Below the pieces are notes generated by a model, which was not told where the DNA came from, did not search any database, and was given only the letters and a program-made list of their open reading frames with translations. Made by a program: the position numbers and the translations under genes. DNA of 64,000 bases, taken from positions 1 through 64,000 of the forward strand of contig NZ_PVBM01000006.1 of the NCBI RefSeq assembly GCF_002968575.1, read 5' to 3'. This document shows, piece after piece, positions 24,649 to 32,956 of this stretch (positions within the stretch are counted from its first letter, which is position 1; every line of letters starts with the position of its first letter). Source of the DNA: Neorhizobium huautlense. Lineage in GTDB: Bacteria; Pseudomonadota; Alphaproteobacteria; Rhizobiales; Rhizobiaceae.

Positions 24649-25392
24649 ATGCGTCTCGTTCTCGCCAAGTCACTGCTGACCGGTCTGTTGTCACTGCTCG
24701 CTTCGCTTGCGCTGTCGTTCGCCTTCGTCCCCATGATGGGGGGAGAGGTGGCCGGTGCAGGCCTGGTGATGACGATCGTCTGCCCGCTGGCGATTTCGAT
24801 TCCCGCCTCGGCTATGATGTTCTGGCAGTCGGAAAGGGTTCGACGGGCCGAAAAAACCGCTTCCGATGCCCTGGAAAAACTTGCCCTTGCCTATGAAGAA
24901 CTTCGACTGCAATCCCGGCGCGACAGCCTGACCGGACTGCTCAATCGCGGCGCATTCCTGGAAGAGCTCGAGGCGTTCAGCCGCAACGGCATGACCGGTG
25001 CTCTGATTTTCCTCGATCTCGACCATTTCAAATCGATCAATGATCGCCATGGCCATGCGGCCGGAGACGAGGTGCTTCGCGGTACAGGCCGGATACTCTC
25101 GACCTATCGGGGGCAATTCGACATCGCCGGCCGTCTCGGAGGCGAAGAGTTCGCCCTTTTTCGAGGCGGGATCGCAATAAAGGACATGCCGAGGCGATGC
25201 GAGGATGTTCGCGAGGCCGTCGGCGGCCTTGATATCCGCTCCTCCTCCGGGGCGAAGATCGGAGTTTCGACGAGCATCGGAGCCTTGTATTGCGGCGCGG
25301 GTTTCGATCCCCATGCCTGCCTCAAGGCAGCGGACGTCAATCTGTACGAGGCAAAGTCCCGCGGCCGGAACCAGGTCGTCTCGTCGGCTTAG
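24649..25392 (+). CDS. Membrane-anchored diguanylate cyclase (GGDEF)
   Basis: Protein of 247 aa: two N-terminal hydrophobic segments (residues ~8-28 and 35-58), a short coiled linker (SERVRRAEKTASDALEKLALAYEEL) and one GGDEF domain. The catalytic loop is GGEEF at 164-168, with RDSLTGLLNRGAF at 91-103 and LDLDHFKSINDRHGHAAGDEVL at 122-143, all active-site features. The inhibitory I-site RxxD is not conserved: Asp158 is in place but the Arg is one residue off. Product feedback may therefore be absent. It makes cyclic di-GMP from GTP. The ribosome-binding site before ATG 24649 is weak; a GTG lies just upstream at 24646. Confidence 0.88.
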   Translation: MRLVLAKSLLTGLLSLLASLALSFAFVPMMGGEVAGAGLVMTIVCPLAISIPASAMMFWQSERVRRAEKTASDALEKLALAYEELRLQSRRDSLTGLLNRGAFLEELEAFSRNGMTGALIFLDLDHFKSINDRHGHAAGDEVLRGTGRILSTYRGQFDIAGRLGGEEFALFRGGIAIKDMPRRCEDVREAVGGLDIRSSSGAKIGVSTSIGALYCGAGFDPHACLKAADVNLYEAKSRGRNQVVSSA

Positions 25393-25405
25393 CGCGCGGA
25401 AGCGC

Positions 25406-26344
25406 TCAGATTCCGCTGCCGTCCCGCTCGGCCAGTTCGCGAGGTTGCGGCTCGTTGACCAGTACCCTCAGTTCGCCGGCATGGATCTTCAAATGCACAT
25501 CGCGCTTCATCGGCAGGAGTTCGCCGTCGATGACGCAGCGAATGTCGTGCCGCTCGCGCGGGAAATGCAGTTCGACCTCCGTAGCGGTCATGGCCGTTAC
25601 CGCCGGGTTCTCTTTCAACCGCCCTCGCAGGATGTCGACGGCGAGTTTCGCGACGCCTGGAGGTGTCAGGGGATCGGCGAAATAAAGGCCCAGATGCCCG
25701 CGCGTCAGTCGATCCGCATACATCAAGGGATCGGGACCGAATTCATTGTTGGAGACGGAGATAGCGGAAACCTCACGGGAAACAGTCGTGCCGCCGACAT
25801 TGAACTCGACCTCGAATTCGGGCGGATTGAACATCACCCCGATCGCGGCGCGGGTGCTGGCCCGGATTTTCCCAAGCCGGGACGCATAGGTCATGGAATT
25901 GCGGTAGCGCACCATGCGAGCGTGCAGGCCGGCCGAGAACTGATGGACAAAGCTCTTGCCGTTGGCGCTGGCGATGTCGATGCTCTCCGGAGTGCCTGCA
26001 GCCAGCGTGTCCAACACCTGCCATATATCGAGCGGCAGCTTCAGGGAGCGGGCAAAGAGGTTCATGGTGCCGGCCGGGACGACGCCGAGGACGAGGCCGC
26101 TCTTCCAGGCAATGCCGGCCGCAGCCGAAATCGTGCCGTCGCCGCCGCCTGCGATGAGGCCCTCGATGCCGGGAGTGGCGGCCGCCCTTTCCATGGTCGC
26201 CACCACCTCATTGCCGGAGACCACATGGCATTCGATCTGATGGCCGGCGGATTTGAAAGCCTGAACGGCCTGGGCGCAATAGGCGTCCATGTCGGTGGTT
26301 CTGAAGGTACCGCCATCGCGGTTGAAGACGGCAAAAAGGTTCAT
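25406..26344 (-). CDS. Diacylglycerol kinase-family lipid kinase
   Basis: Cytoplasmic or peripheral enzyme of 312 aa. The DAGK catalytic domain is at the N-terminus: IAGGGDGTISAAAG (residues ~64-77) is the nucleotide-binding GGDGT motif and VVPAGTMNLFARSLKLP (near 88-104) the second conserved block. Such proteins phosphorylate diacylglycerol, sphingoid bases or ceramide; the substrate is not decided by sequence. It converges on the diguanylate cyclase gene with 13 bp between stops. Confidence 0.88.
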   Translation of the reverse strand: MNLFAVFNRDGGTFRTTDMDAYCAQAVQAFKSAGHQIECHVVSGNEVVATMERAAATPGIEGLIAGGGDGTISAAAGIAWKSGLVLGVVPAGTMNLFARSLKLPLDIWQVLDTLAAGTPESIDIASANGKSFVHQFSAGLHARMVRYRNSMTYASRLGKIRASTRAAIGVMFNPPEFEVEFNVGGTTVSREVSAISVSNNEFGPDPLMYADRLTRGHLGLYFADPLTPPGVAKLAVDILRGRLKENPAVTAMTATEVELHFPRERHDIRCVIDGELLPMKRDVHLKIHAGELRVLVNEPQPRELAERDGSGI

Positions 26345-26618
26345 CGCATCAAAGCTCTGGGCGGGCGGTTTCGGCCGCGAGACAACGGGACACCGGAGAA
26401 ATGGTTGCGATGACGTGCTTTATCAACACGGCGCCATTGAGGCCGGCACCTGGCACACAATGCCGTGAGCACCGAGAGAATACTCCGGAGGCTCTACCGC
26501 AACGCACAATCCCGTGTTACTTTTGACCTGTGTCATTTTTTCAATGACCGCTCACCTCCAGAGCGGGTGGACGTCTCCCACGTCTCACCCGCATCTTTTT
26601 TCAAGCAGATTCAATTTT

Positions 26619-27860
26619 ATGACCGATTCCGCCGTCTCTTTCGATTCCGCTCGCGATCGTTCAGTCTCTCCCGTCGCCGACGCCACTTCCAGCCTCTCGC
26701 CGCTCGCAATCCTCCTGATCGAGATTGCGCTTGCCGTCGGTGGATTTGGCATCGGCACCGGCGAGTTCGTCATCATGGGGCTTCTGCCCGACGTGGCGTC
26801 GACGTTCGAAGTCAGCATCCCCACCGCAGGCTACGTCATCAGCGCCTATGCACTGGGCGTCGTCATCGGCGCGCCGGTTATCGCAATCCTTTCCGCCCGC
26901 CTGCCGCGCCGGACGCTGCTTCTCTGCCTGATGGGTCTGTTTGCAGTGGGCAATACCCTCAGTGCGCTGGCGCCGACCTTCTGGAGCTTTACCGCCCTGC
27001 GCTTCATCACCGGCCTGCCGCATGGCGCCTATTTCGGCGTCGCCTCGCTGGTTGCCGCATCCATGGTGCCGCCCAACAAACGCGCCCGCGCCGTCGGCCG
27101 CGTCATGCTCGGGCTGACCATCGCGACGCTTGCCGGCACGCCGCTTGCCACCTTCATGGGGCAGATGCTCAGCTGGCGTGCCGCCTTCTTCCTCGTCGGC
27201 GGCATCGGCGCGCTGACCGTTGCATTGCTCTGGTATTTCCAACCCCGCGACAAAGTGCAGGAAGGGGCGAGCATCCGGCGAGAGCTCAGCGCTTTCGGCC
27301 GCAGCCAGGTGTGGCTGACGCTCGGCATCGCCGCGATCGGCTTCGGCGGCATGTTCTCCGTCTTCAGCTACATCGCCTCGACGACGACACAAACCGCCCA
27401 GTTGCCGGTCGGCATGGTCTCGATCGTGCTTGCGCTCTTCGGCATCGGCATGAATGTCGGCAATATCGTCGGCTCCAGGCTGGCCGACATATCGCTGAAG
27501 GGCACGATCGGCGGCTCGATGGTCTTCTATATCGTGGTGATGCTCGCCTTCGCGCTCTTTGCTCACCATCCGATCGCGCTCTATATCACCGTCTTCCTGG
27601 TCGGCTGCGGTTTTGCCCCGGGTCCGGCACTGCAGACGCGGCTGATGGATGTGGCGGCCGACGCGCAGACGCTTGCTGCCGCATCCAATCACTCCGCCTT
27701 CAACGTCGCCAATGCGCTCGGCGCCTGGCTCGGCGGGCTGGTCATATCCTGGGGCTGGGGTTTTGCCGCAACGGGTTATGTCGGCGCATTCCTGTCGCTG
27801 CTCGGGCTCGGCATTTTTGCCGTCTCGGTAGTGCTCGAAAAGAAGAACGCCCAAGCCTGA
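26619..27860 (+). CDS. MFS transporter, DHA1/AraJ-like
   Basis: Inner-membrane proton-coupled transporter of 413 aa with twelve predicted segments. ALGVVIGAPVIAILSARLPRRTLLLCLMGLFAVGN (near residues 80-115) carries the loop 2-3 MFS signature, and FITGLPHGAYFGVASLVAASMVPPNKRARAVG (near 130-161) the AraJ-type motif. Relatives export sugars, drugs or metabolites; the substrate is unknown. The start at 26619 gives a ~35-residue soluble N-terminus; an ATG at 26514 extends it with no conserved sequence. A palindromic repeat element follows the stop. Confidence 0.88.
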   Translation: MTDSAVSFDSARDRSVSPVADATSSLSPLAILLIEIALAVGGFGIGTGEFVIMGLLPDVASTFEVSIPTAGYVISAYALGVVIGAPVIAILSARLPRRTLLLCLMGLFAVGNTLSALAPTFWSFTALRFITGLPHGAYFGVASLVAASMVPPNKRARAVGRVMLGLTIATLAGTPLATFMGQMLSWRAAFFLVGGIGALTVALLWYFQPRDKVQEGASIRRELSAFGRSQVWLTLGIAAIGFGGMFSVFSYIASTTTQTAQLPVGMVSIVLALFGIGMNVGNIVGSRLADISLKGTIGGSMVFYIVVMLAFALFAHHPIALYITVFLVGCGFAPGPALQTRLMDVAADAQTLAAASNHSAFNVANALGAWLGGLVISWGWGFAATGYVGAFLSLLGLGIFAVSVVLEKKNAQA

Positions 27861-27877
27861 CCGAATTGCTGGGCGTC

Positions 27878-28008
27878 CCCCCTCACCCCGCCTCCGCTGC
27901 GCTCCGCGGACTTCTCCCCAAAAGGGGGAGAGGGATTAACGAAACGACGCAGCCGCTCTCCCTTCGCCCCTCGGGGAGAAGGTGGCCCGAAGGGCCGGAT
28001 GAGAGGGC
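27878..28008. repeat. RIME-like palindromic intergenic repeat
   Basis: About 130 bp rich in short inverted repeats: CTCCCC-aaaa-GGGGAG, CCCC-tc-GGGG, GGCCC-gaa-GGGCC. It opens CCCCCTCACCCCGCCTCCG and closes GGCCGGATGAGAGGG, so its ends are roughly inverted. It fills the gap between two convergent genes, the usual site for rhizobial RIME/REP-type elements, and may double as a terminator. Confidence 0.65.
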
Positions 28009-28021
28009 GGCCTCTCAGGAC

Positions 28022-28417
28022 TCAAGCCGCCTCTAAGGCGACCTGTTCCTCCGGCGCAACCACGAACTTCTTTCCGTCACGGCAAATAACGTGTTCCTTG
28101 CCCCAGACGCGCAGTGCCGTAATCACCGGCTCCAGGCTGAGGCCCAGCGGCGTCAGCGTGTAATCGACACGCGGCGGCACGACCGCAAACACCGTCCGCT
28201 CCAGCAGCCCCGCCTCTTCGAGCTCCCTCAGCTGTTTGGTCAGCATGCGCTGCGTCACCGACGGGATGCGGCGGCGAAGCTCGTTGAAGCGCAGCGTCCC
28301 GTTTTCGAGCAGATGATAAAGGATCACGCCCTTCCATTTGCCGTCGAGAAAACCCAGCGTCGATTCGACGGGGCAGCCGGGGAAATTGTCGGTGAGCTTG
28401 GCACGCGGCTTCGACAT
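28022..28417 (-). CDS. HxlR-family transcriptional regulator
   Basis: Winged-helix regulator of 131 aa. PVESTLGFLDGKWKGVILYHLLENGTLRFNELRRRIPSVTQRMLTKQLRELEEAGLLERTVFAVVPPRVDYTLTPLG (residues ~16-92) is a complete HxlR domain. Cys15 just before it (GCPVE) is the redox-sensing position of relatives that respond to electrophiles or quinones. The gene is divergent from an NAD(P)H-dependent oxidoreductase, its probable target. Confidence 0.92.
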   Translation of the reverse strand: MSKPRAKLTDNFPGCPVESTLGFLDGKWKGVILYHLLENGTLRFNELRRRIPSVTQRMLTKQLRELEEAGLLERTVFAVVPPRVDYTLTPLGLSLEPVITALRVWGKEHVICRDGKKFVVAPEEQVALEAA

Positions 28418-28433
28418 CCGGATATCCTTTCAC

Positions 28434-28458
28434 GGTATACTTTTGGGTACTATACACC
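28434..28458. promoter_or_regulatory. Candidate HxlR operator
   Basis: GGTATAC and ATACACC flank a centre TTTTGGGTACT, an imperfect dyad 16 bp before the HxlR start and ~85 bp before the divergent oxidoreductase gene. HxlR dimers bind such dyads, but the match is imperfect. Confidence 0.35.
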
Positions 28459-28544
28459 AAAAATGTGCATTCTTGCGCCGGCAAACCATACGGGCCATCT
28501 AGTCTCCAGGCAACAAATGCCATTCACGAACGAAGGAGATTTTC

Positions 28545-29561
28545 ATGCGCGCCGTCGGCTTCAACGCACCGCAGCCCATTACCGCCGAAACTTCGCTGAT
28601 CGACATCGATCTGCCGATGCCGGAAGCGGCCGGCCGCGACCTGCTGGTCGAAATCAAGTCGGTGTCCGTCAACCCGGTCGACACGAAGGTCCGCGCTTCA
28701 GCGCCTGTCGAACCTGGCCAGCACCGGGTCCTGGGCTATGACGCAGCGGGTGTCGTCAAGGCAGTCGGATCGGACGTGAAGCTCTTCAAGCCGGGCGACG
28801 AGGTCTATTACGCCGGCGCGATCAACCGGCCCGGCACCAATGCCGAGTTCCATCTGGTCGACGAGCGGATTGTCGGCTTCAAGCCGAAGACGTTGAGCTT
28901 TGAGGAAGCCGCCGCGCTGCCACTCACCGCGATCACCGCTTACGAGACCCTCTTCCATCGCATGAAGGTGCAGGACAAGGTGCCGGGCGCCTGGAACGCG
29001 GTGCTCGTCATCGGCGGCGCCGGCGGCGTCGGTTCGATCGCCATTCAGCTCCTGCGAGAGCTTTCCGACGTCACCGTGATCGGCACCGGCTCCCGACCGG
29101 AAACGCAGGCCTGGATCAAGGACCTCGGCGCCCATCACGTGCTCGATCATTCGAAGCCGCTTGCCAAGCAGCTGGCGGAACTGGCAATCGGCGCGCCGGG
29201 TTTCGTCTTTTCGACCACCCATACCGACCAGCATGTCAAAGACGTACTCGAACTGATTGCCCCGCAGGGCCGGTTCGCGCTGATCGACGATCCGAAGGAG
29301 GCGATGGACATCCGTCCGTTCAAGAGCAAGTCGCTTTCGATCCATTGGGAAATGATGTTCGCCCGGCCAGTATGGCAGACGGCCGACATGATCGAGCAAC
29401 ACAAGCTTCTCAACCACGTGGCCGAATTGGTGGACGCAGGAAAGATCCGCACCACCCTTTCCGAGACGCTCGGCCCGATCAATTCTTCAAACCTGAAGAA
29501 GGCGCATGCGATGATCGAGAGCAACCGCACCAAGGGCAAGCTGGTGCTGTCAGGCTTCTAA
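28545..29561 (+). CDS. Zinc-type alcohol dehydrogenase-like oxidoreductase (MDR family, quinone-reductase type)
   Basis: NAD(P)H-dependent medium-chain reductase of 338 aa. The N-terminal GroES-like fold has SVNPVDTKVRASAP and LGYDAAGVVKAVGSDVKLFKPGDEVYYAG (residues ~42-92). A Rossmann fold follows with VLVIGGAGGVGSIAIQLLREL near 149-169. Catalytic zinc ligands of true alcohol dehydrogenases are missing, so a quinone- or enone-reductase role is likelier, which fits control by an HxlR regulator. GAAGGAG lies 7 nt before the ATG. The last base of its TAA stop is the first plus-strand base of the group II intron; without the intron the next base is also A, so the stop would be unchanged. Confidence 0.9.
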   Translation: MRAVGFNAPQPITAETSLIDIDLPMPEAAGRDLLVEIKSVSVNPVDTKVRASAPVEPGQHRVLGYDAAGVVKAVGSDVKLFKPGDEVYYAGAINRPGTNAEFHLVDERIVGFKPKTLSFEEAAALPLTAITAYETLFHRMKVQDKVPGAWNAVLVIGGAGGVGSIAIQLLRELSDVTVIGTGSRPETQAWIKDLGAHHVLDHSKPLAKQLAELAIGAPGFVFSTTHTDQHVKDVLELIAPQGRFALIDDPKEAMDIRPFKSKSLSIHWEMMFARPVWQTADMIEQHKLLNHVAELVDAGKIRTTLSETLGPINSSNLKKAHAMIESNRTKGKLVLSGF

Positions 29562-30188
29562 TCGGGATAGGGGGGAGCCTATTGGCTCCGCCCCTCCCAC
29601 ACCACCCGGCATGCGGGTCCGCACCGGGCGGTTGGAGCAGTTGAGGTCGTCAGGCCCGTAGTTCTCCCGGCCTGGCGCCTGGGTTTGCTTATTCTGGTTC
29701 GGCGGATTTGATTTCTCGCTGCCGTGGCCCTTCGGGCTTCACCCTATCTTCCAGGTCGGCGAGCTTCGCTGACGCGACCATCTGAGACCATTCAAATCCG
29801 ATAACCAACGGCTCTCCCTTCCGCTCCTTCGGCCCTTCGTTCGCGCAAGGCGCTCCCTACTACGGCCTCTGCTGACTTCTCGCTCCGGCTCGACACCGTC
29901 GCCCTTTCAGGCACAAGGCGAGATCTCCCCAGGTAAGAACGCATTCCTTCGCTGCACGACCGCCGGATTTACGCCACCGCCCCTTGGTCACAAGAGCTTC
30001 GCGGAATGTTGCCCGCTCGCCCTGGTCGGCACCGCCTCATATCCGGTTCTTGTCCATCGGCCCGCAGGTTCGATCCACGCTTCCTCCCCACGGTCGGTCG
30101 CCCTTCCGCAGTTGCGCTTCACTTCGCTCGCCATGACCAGCTTACGGTGGGACTTCCACCCACAAGAATGCGCCCATGCTGGGCGCAC
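29561..30188 (-). mobile_element. ORF-less group II intron, copy B
   Basis: A 628-nt intron on the minus strand, same length as copy A at 11644-12271 with three substitutions and no indels. It has the same GTGCG start, domain V-like hairpin and CCCGAT end, and no maturase gene. It sits in the convergent gap between the oxidoreductase gene and the L,D-transpeptidase gene. In its own orientation it lies right after a terminator-like hairpin (30195-30225). The flanks of the two copies differ, but both 5' exons read TTTCG...GTT before the intron, consistent with IBS recognition. Confidence 0.8.
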
Positions 30189-30194
30189 AACGCG

Positions 30195-30225
30195 AAAGGC
30201 CGCCGTGGCTGAAACGGCGGGCTTT
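30195..30225. terminator. Bidirectional hairpin at the intron B insertion site
   Basis: AAAG-G-CCGCCG pairs with CGGCGG-G-CTTT around a 9-nt loop, with one internal G-G mismatch. It serves as a terminator for the convergent genes on both sides; intron B is inserted 6 bp from it. Confidence 0.7.
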
Positions 30226-30247
30226 CTTTGTCAGGCCTTAGAACGTC

Positions 30248-30859
30248 TCAGGCCTGGATGACGACGACCCTTGCGCCGACCTTGACGCGTTCATAGAGGT
30301 CGATGACGTCGTGATTCATCATGCGGATGCAACCGCTCGACATGGCGTGGCCGATCGATTCTGGCTGATTGGTGCCGTGGATGCGGAAGTGGGTGTCGTT
30401 GCCGCCGCGGTAGAGATACATGGCACGGGCACCCAGCGGATTGTTCGGGCCGCCCGGCATGCCGCCTGCGAGCTTCCGGTAGCGCGCCTCCCGGCGCTGC
30501 ATGTTGGCCGTCGGCGTCCAGGTCGGCCATTCCGCCTTGCGCCCGACATAGGCATTGCCGGCAAGCGCAAGGCCCGCCCGGCCGACGCCGACGCCGTAAC
30601 GGATCGCCCGGCCGTTACCGAGAACATAGTAAGCGCGGCGAGCGGGCGTATCGACAACCACCGTGCCGGCCGGATGCGTCGTTTCATAGGCGACTTCCTG
30701 ACGGCGCAGTTCGGGCTTGATCTTCTCGGCCGGTACCGCCTTCAGCGGAAACTGCTCGTTCGGCAGGGCTGCGTAGTTCGTATACTGCGGAACGGTGGAG
30801 GCGCAGCCCGCCAGCATCAGCGGCAGACCGACCAGGAAACCGCGACGGGAGATCGACAT
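30248..30859 (-). CDS. L,D-transpeptidase lipoprotein (YkuD domain)
   Basis: Cell-wall enzyme of 203 aa. SRRGFLVGLPLMLAGC gives a lipoprotein signal with Cys19 as lipidated residue; the twin arginine may route it through Tat. The YkuD catalytic signature FRIHGTNQPESIGHAMSSGCIRMMNHD has His161, His171 and nucleophile Cys177. Such enzymes form 3-3 peptidoglycan cross-links, and in Rhizobiales also tie outer-membrane proteins to the wall. The ATG at 30859 is followed directly by the signal. Transcribed alone. Confidence 0.93.
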   Translation of the reverse strand: MSISRRGFLVGLPLMLAGCASTVPQYTNYAALPNEQFPLKAVPAEKIKPELRRQEVAYETTHPAGTVVVDTPARRAYYVLGNGRAIRYGVGVGRAGLALAGNAYVGRKAEWPTWTPTANMQRREARYRKLAGGMPGGPNNPLGARAMYLYRGGNDTHFRIHGTNQPESIGHAMSSGCIRMMNHDVIDLYERVKVGARVVVIQA

Positions 30860-31038
30860 GAATGTGTCCTTGGTGCGTCAAGATGGTGACGCAACTTAAG
30901 GAGATTATGGTTAATGAAGTGATAAGGCGGATCGCTGCGAACACGTAACTGACGCAAAACGTAAAGCTACCGGTACCCCGGAGAGCTTGTCGCGGCATCA
31001 AGGGAACAGCGGTCGAGAATCAGTCTCCACCGCCTTGC

Positions 31039-32706
31039 TCACATATTCGGATAAACCGGCCCTTCGCCGCCCTGGGGCGGGACCCAGTTGATGTTCTGGT
31101 TGGGGTCCTTGATGTCGCAGGTCTTGCAGTGGACGCAGTTCTGCGCGTTGATGACGTAGACCTGCTCGCCGTCCTTCTCCACCCATTCGTAAACGCCGGC
31201 CGGACAGTAACGCGTCGAAGGGCCCGCGAAAACCTCGAGTTCAGAACGCTTCTGCAGGTCCATGTCCTTGACCTGCAGATGCACCGGCTGGTCTTCCTCG
31301 TGGTTGGTATTCGAGAGAAAGACCGAGGAAAGCCGGTCGAAGGTCAGCACGCCATCGGGCTTCGGATAATCGATCCTGCTGTGCTTTGCCGCCGGCTCCA
31401 GGCTCTCGGCATCGGTCTTGCCGTGCTTCATGGTGCCGAAGAGGGACAGGCCGAAAAGCTGGTTGGTCCACATGTCGAGGCCGCCAAGCGCGATACCAAG
31501 CCCCGTTCCGAGCTTCGACCAGAGCGGCTTGACGTTTCTGACCCGCTTCAGATCCGTGCCGATCGCGGTCTGGCGCCATTCGGTCTCGATCTCGATCGGC
31601 TCGTCGTTTGCCCGGCCGGCGGCAATCGCCGCGGCAATCTTGTCGGCAGCGAGCATGCCCGACAGAACCGCATTGTGGCTGCCCTTGATGCGGGGAACGT
31701 TGACGAGACCGGCCGAACAGCCGATCAGGGCGCCGCCTGGGAAGGATAGTTTCGGCACCGACTGGTAACCGCCCTCGGTGATGGCGCGGGCGCCGTAGGA
31801 GAGACGCTTGCCGCCTTCGAAGGTGGCGCGTATCGCCGGATGCGTCTTGAAGCGCTGGAACTCCTCGAACGGATAAAGATAGGGGTTCTTGTAGTTCAAA
31901 TGCACCACGAACCCGACGGCGACGAGGTTGTCTTCCAGGTGGTAGAGGAAGGAACCGCCGCCCGTCTTCATGCCGAGCGGCCAGCCGAACGAATGCTGCA
32001 CCAGGCCTGGCTTGTGGTTCTCCGGCTTCACCTGCCAGAGCTCCTTCAGCCCGATCCCGTATTTCTGCGGCTCCCGGTCGTCCTGCAGACCGAAGCGCAG
32101 GATCAGTTGCTTGGCGAGCGAACCGCGCACACCTTCGCCGATCAGCACATATTTGCCGTGAAGCTCCATGCCGCGGGTGAAGTTCGGACCCGGCTCGCCA
32201 TTCTTCTCGATACCCATGTCGCCGGTGGCGACGCCGATCACGGCACCCTGGTCATTGTAGAGCACTTCTGTCGCGGCAAAACCCGGATAGATTTCGACGC
32301 CCAGCGCCTCCGCCTTTTCGGCGAGCCAGCGACAGACGTTTCCGAGCGAGACGATGTAGTTGCCATGGTTGTTCATCAAAGGCGGCATGGCGAAGTTCGG
32401 CAGGCGGACGGAACCGGCCGGCCCTAAGAACAGGAACTGGTCGTCGGTGACCGGCGTCTTGAAAGGATGCCCCTCATCCTGCCGCCAGTCCGGCAAAAGC
32501 TTGTCGATGCCGACAGGATCCACCACCGCGCCGGAGAGAATATGCGCGCCGACTTCCGAGCCTTTTTCCAAGACAACGACGGTCAGTTCCGGATTGATCT
32601 GCTTCAGGCGGATCGCCGCCGAAAGACCCGCCGGCCCGGCGCCGACGATCACCACGTCGAATTCCATCGATTCGCGTTCGGGAAGTTCCTGCTCGCTCAT
32701 TTCCAA
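31039..32706 (-). CDS. Electron-transfer flavoprotein-ubiquinone oxidoreductase
   Basis: Membrane-associated flavo-iron-sulfur enzyme of 555 aa that passes electrons from ETF (fatty-acid and branched-chain amino-acid oxidation) to ubiquinone. FAD motif VVIVGAGPAGLSAAIRLKQ at residues ~19-37; HILSGAVVDPVGI near 54; the C-terminal 4Fe-4S ligands are Cys in RYCPAGVYEW and the CVHCKTC cluster near 528. GGAG stands 6 nt before ATG 32706. A LiuR-like palindrome lies upstream, which fits regulation with branched-chain acid catabolism. Confidence 0.95.
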   Translation of the reverse strand: MEMSEQELPERESMEFDVVIVGAGPAGLSAAIRLKQINPELTVVVLEKGSEVGAHILSGAVVDPVGIDKLLPDWRQDEGHPFKTPVTDDQFLFLGPAGSVRLPNFAMPPLMNNHGNYIVSLGNVCRWLAEKAEALGVEIYPGFAATEVLYNDQGAVIGVATGDMGIEKNGEPGPNFTRGMELHGKYVLIGEGVRGSLAKQLILRFGLQDDREPQKYGIGLKELWQVKPENHKPGLVQHSFGWPLGMKTGGGSFLYHLEDNLVAVGFVVHLNYKNPYLYPFEEFQRFKTHPAIRATFEGGKRLSYGARAITEGGYQSVPKLSFPGGALIGCSAGLVNVPRIKGSHNAVLSGMLAADKIAAAIAAGRANDEPIEIETEWRQTAIGTDLKRVRNVKPLWSKLGTGLGIALGGLDMWTNQLFGLSLFGTMKHGKTDAESLEPAAKHSRIDYPKPDGVLTFDRLSSVFLSNTNHEEDQPVHLQVKDMDLQKRSELEVFAGPSTRYCPAGVYEWVEKDGEQVYVINAQNCVHCKTCDIKDPNQNINWVPPQGGEGPVYPNM

Positions 32707-32838
32707 CTCCGCTCGCCGGCCCCTCCCGGCTCATATTCAGGCACCTGTCTTGACAAAAGCGACCCGGTTTGTCGAGGCGGGAAAGCGTCTTCACCCTTGC
32801 CATTCGCGCAAACTGCGTTTCGCTTTTCTCATATTACT

Positions 32839-32854
32839 TTTACGTGCACGTCAA
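32839..32854. promoter_or_regulatory. LiuR-like MerR-family operator candidate
   Basis: TTTACGTGCACGTCAA is a near-perfect 16-bp palindrome (one mismatch pair) in the divergent region between the ETF-QO and SDR genes. MerR-family LiuR regulators of branched-chain amino-acid and fatty-acid oxidation recognise TTTACG...CGTAAA-type sites and are known to control ETF genes. Confidence 0.55.
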
Positions 32855-32956
32855 TTATAGCAATGAGACCCACGAAAGCAAGATCGGCCTTTCCCGACTC
32901 CGCGGCGCTGTTATAAAGGCCGATATCGATGACAGAATTGGCGAAGGAACCACATC

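Noticed and set aside
26465-28036. 523-codon Arg-rich ORF in another frame over the MFS gene
   Set aside because: Out-of-frame shadow; the MFS frame has membrane segments and family motifs.
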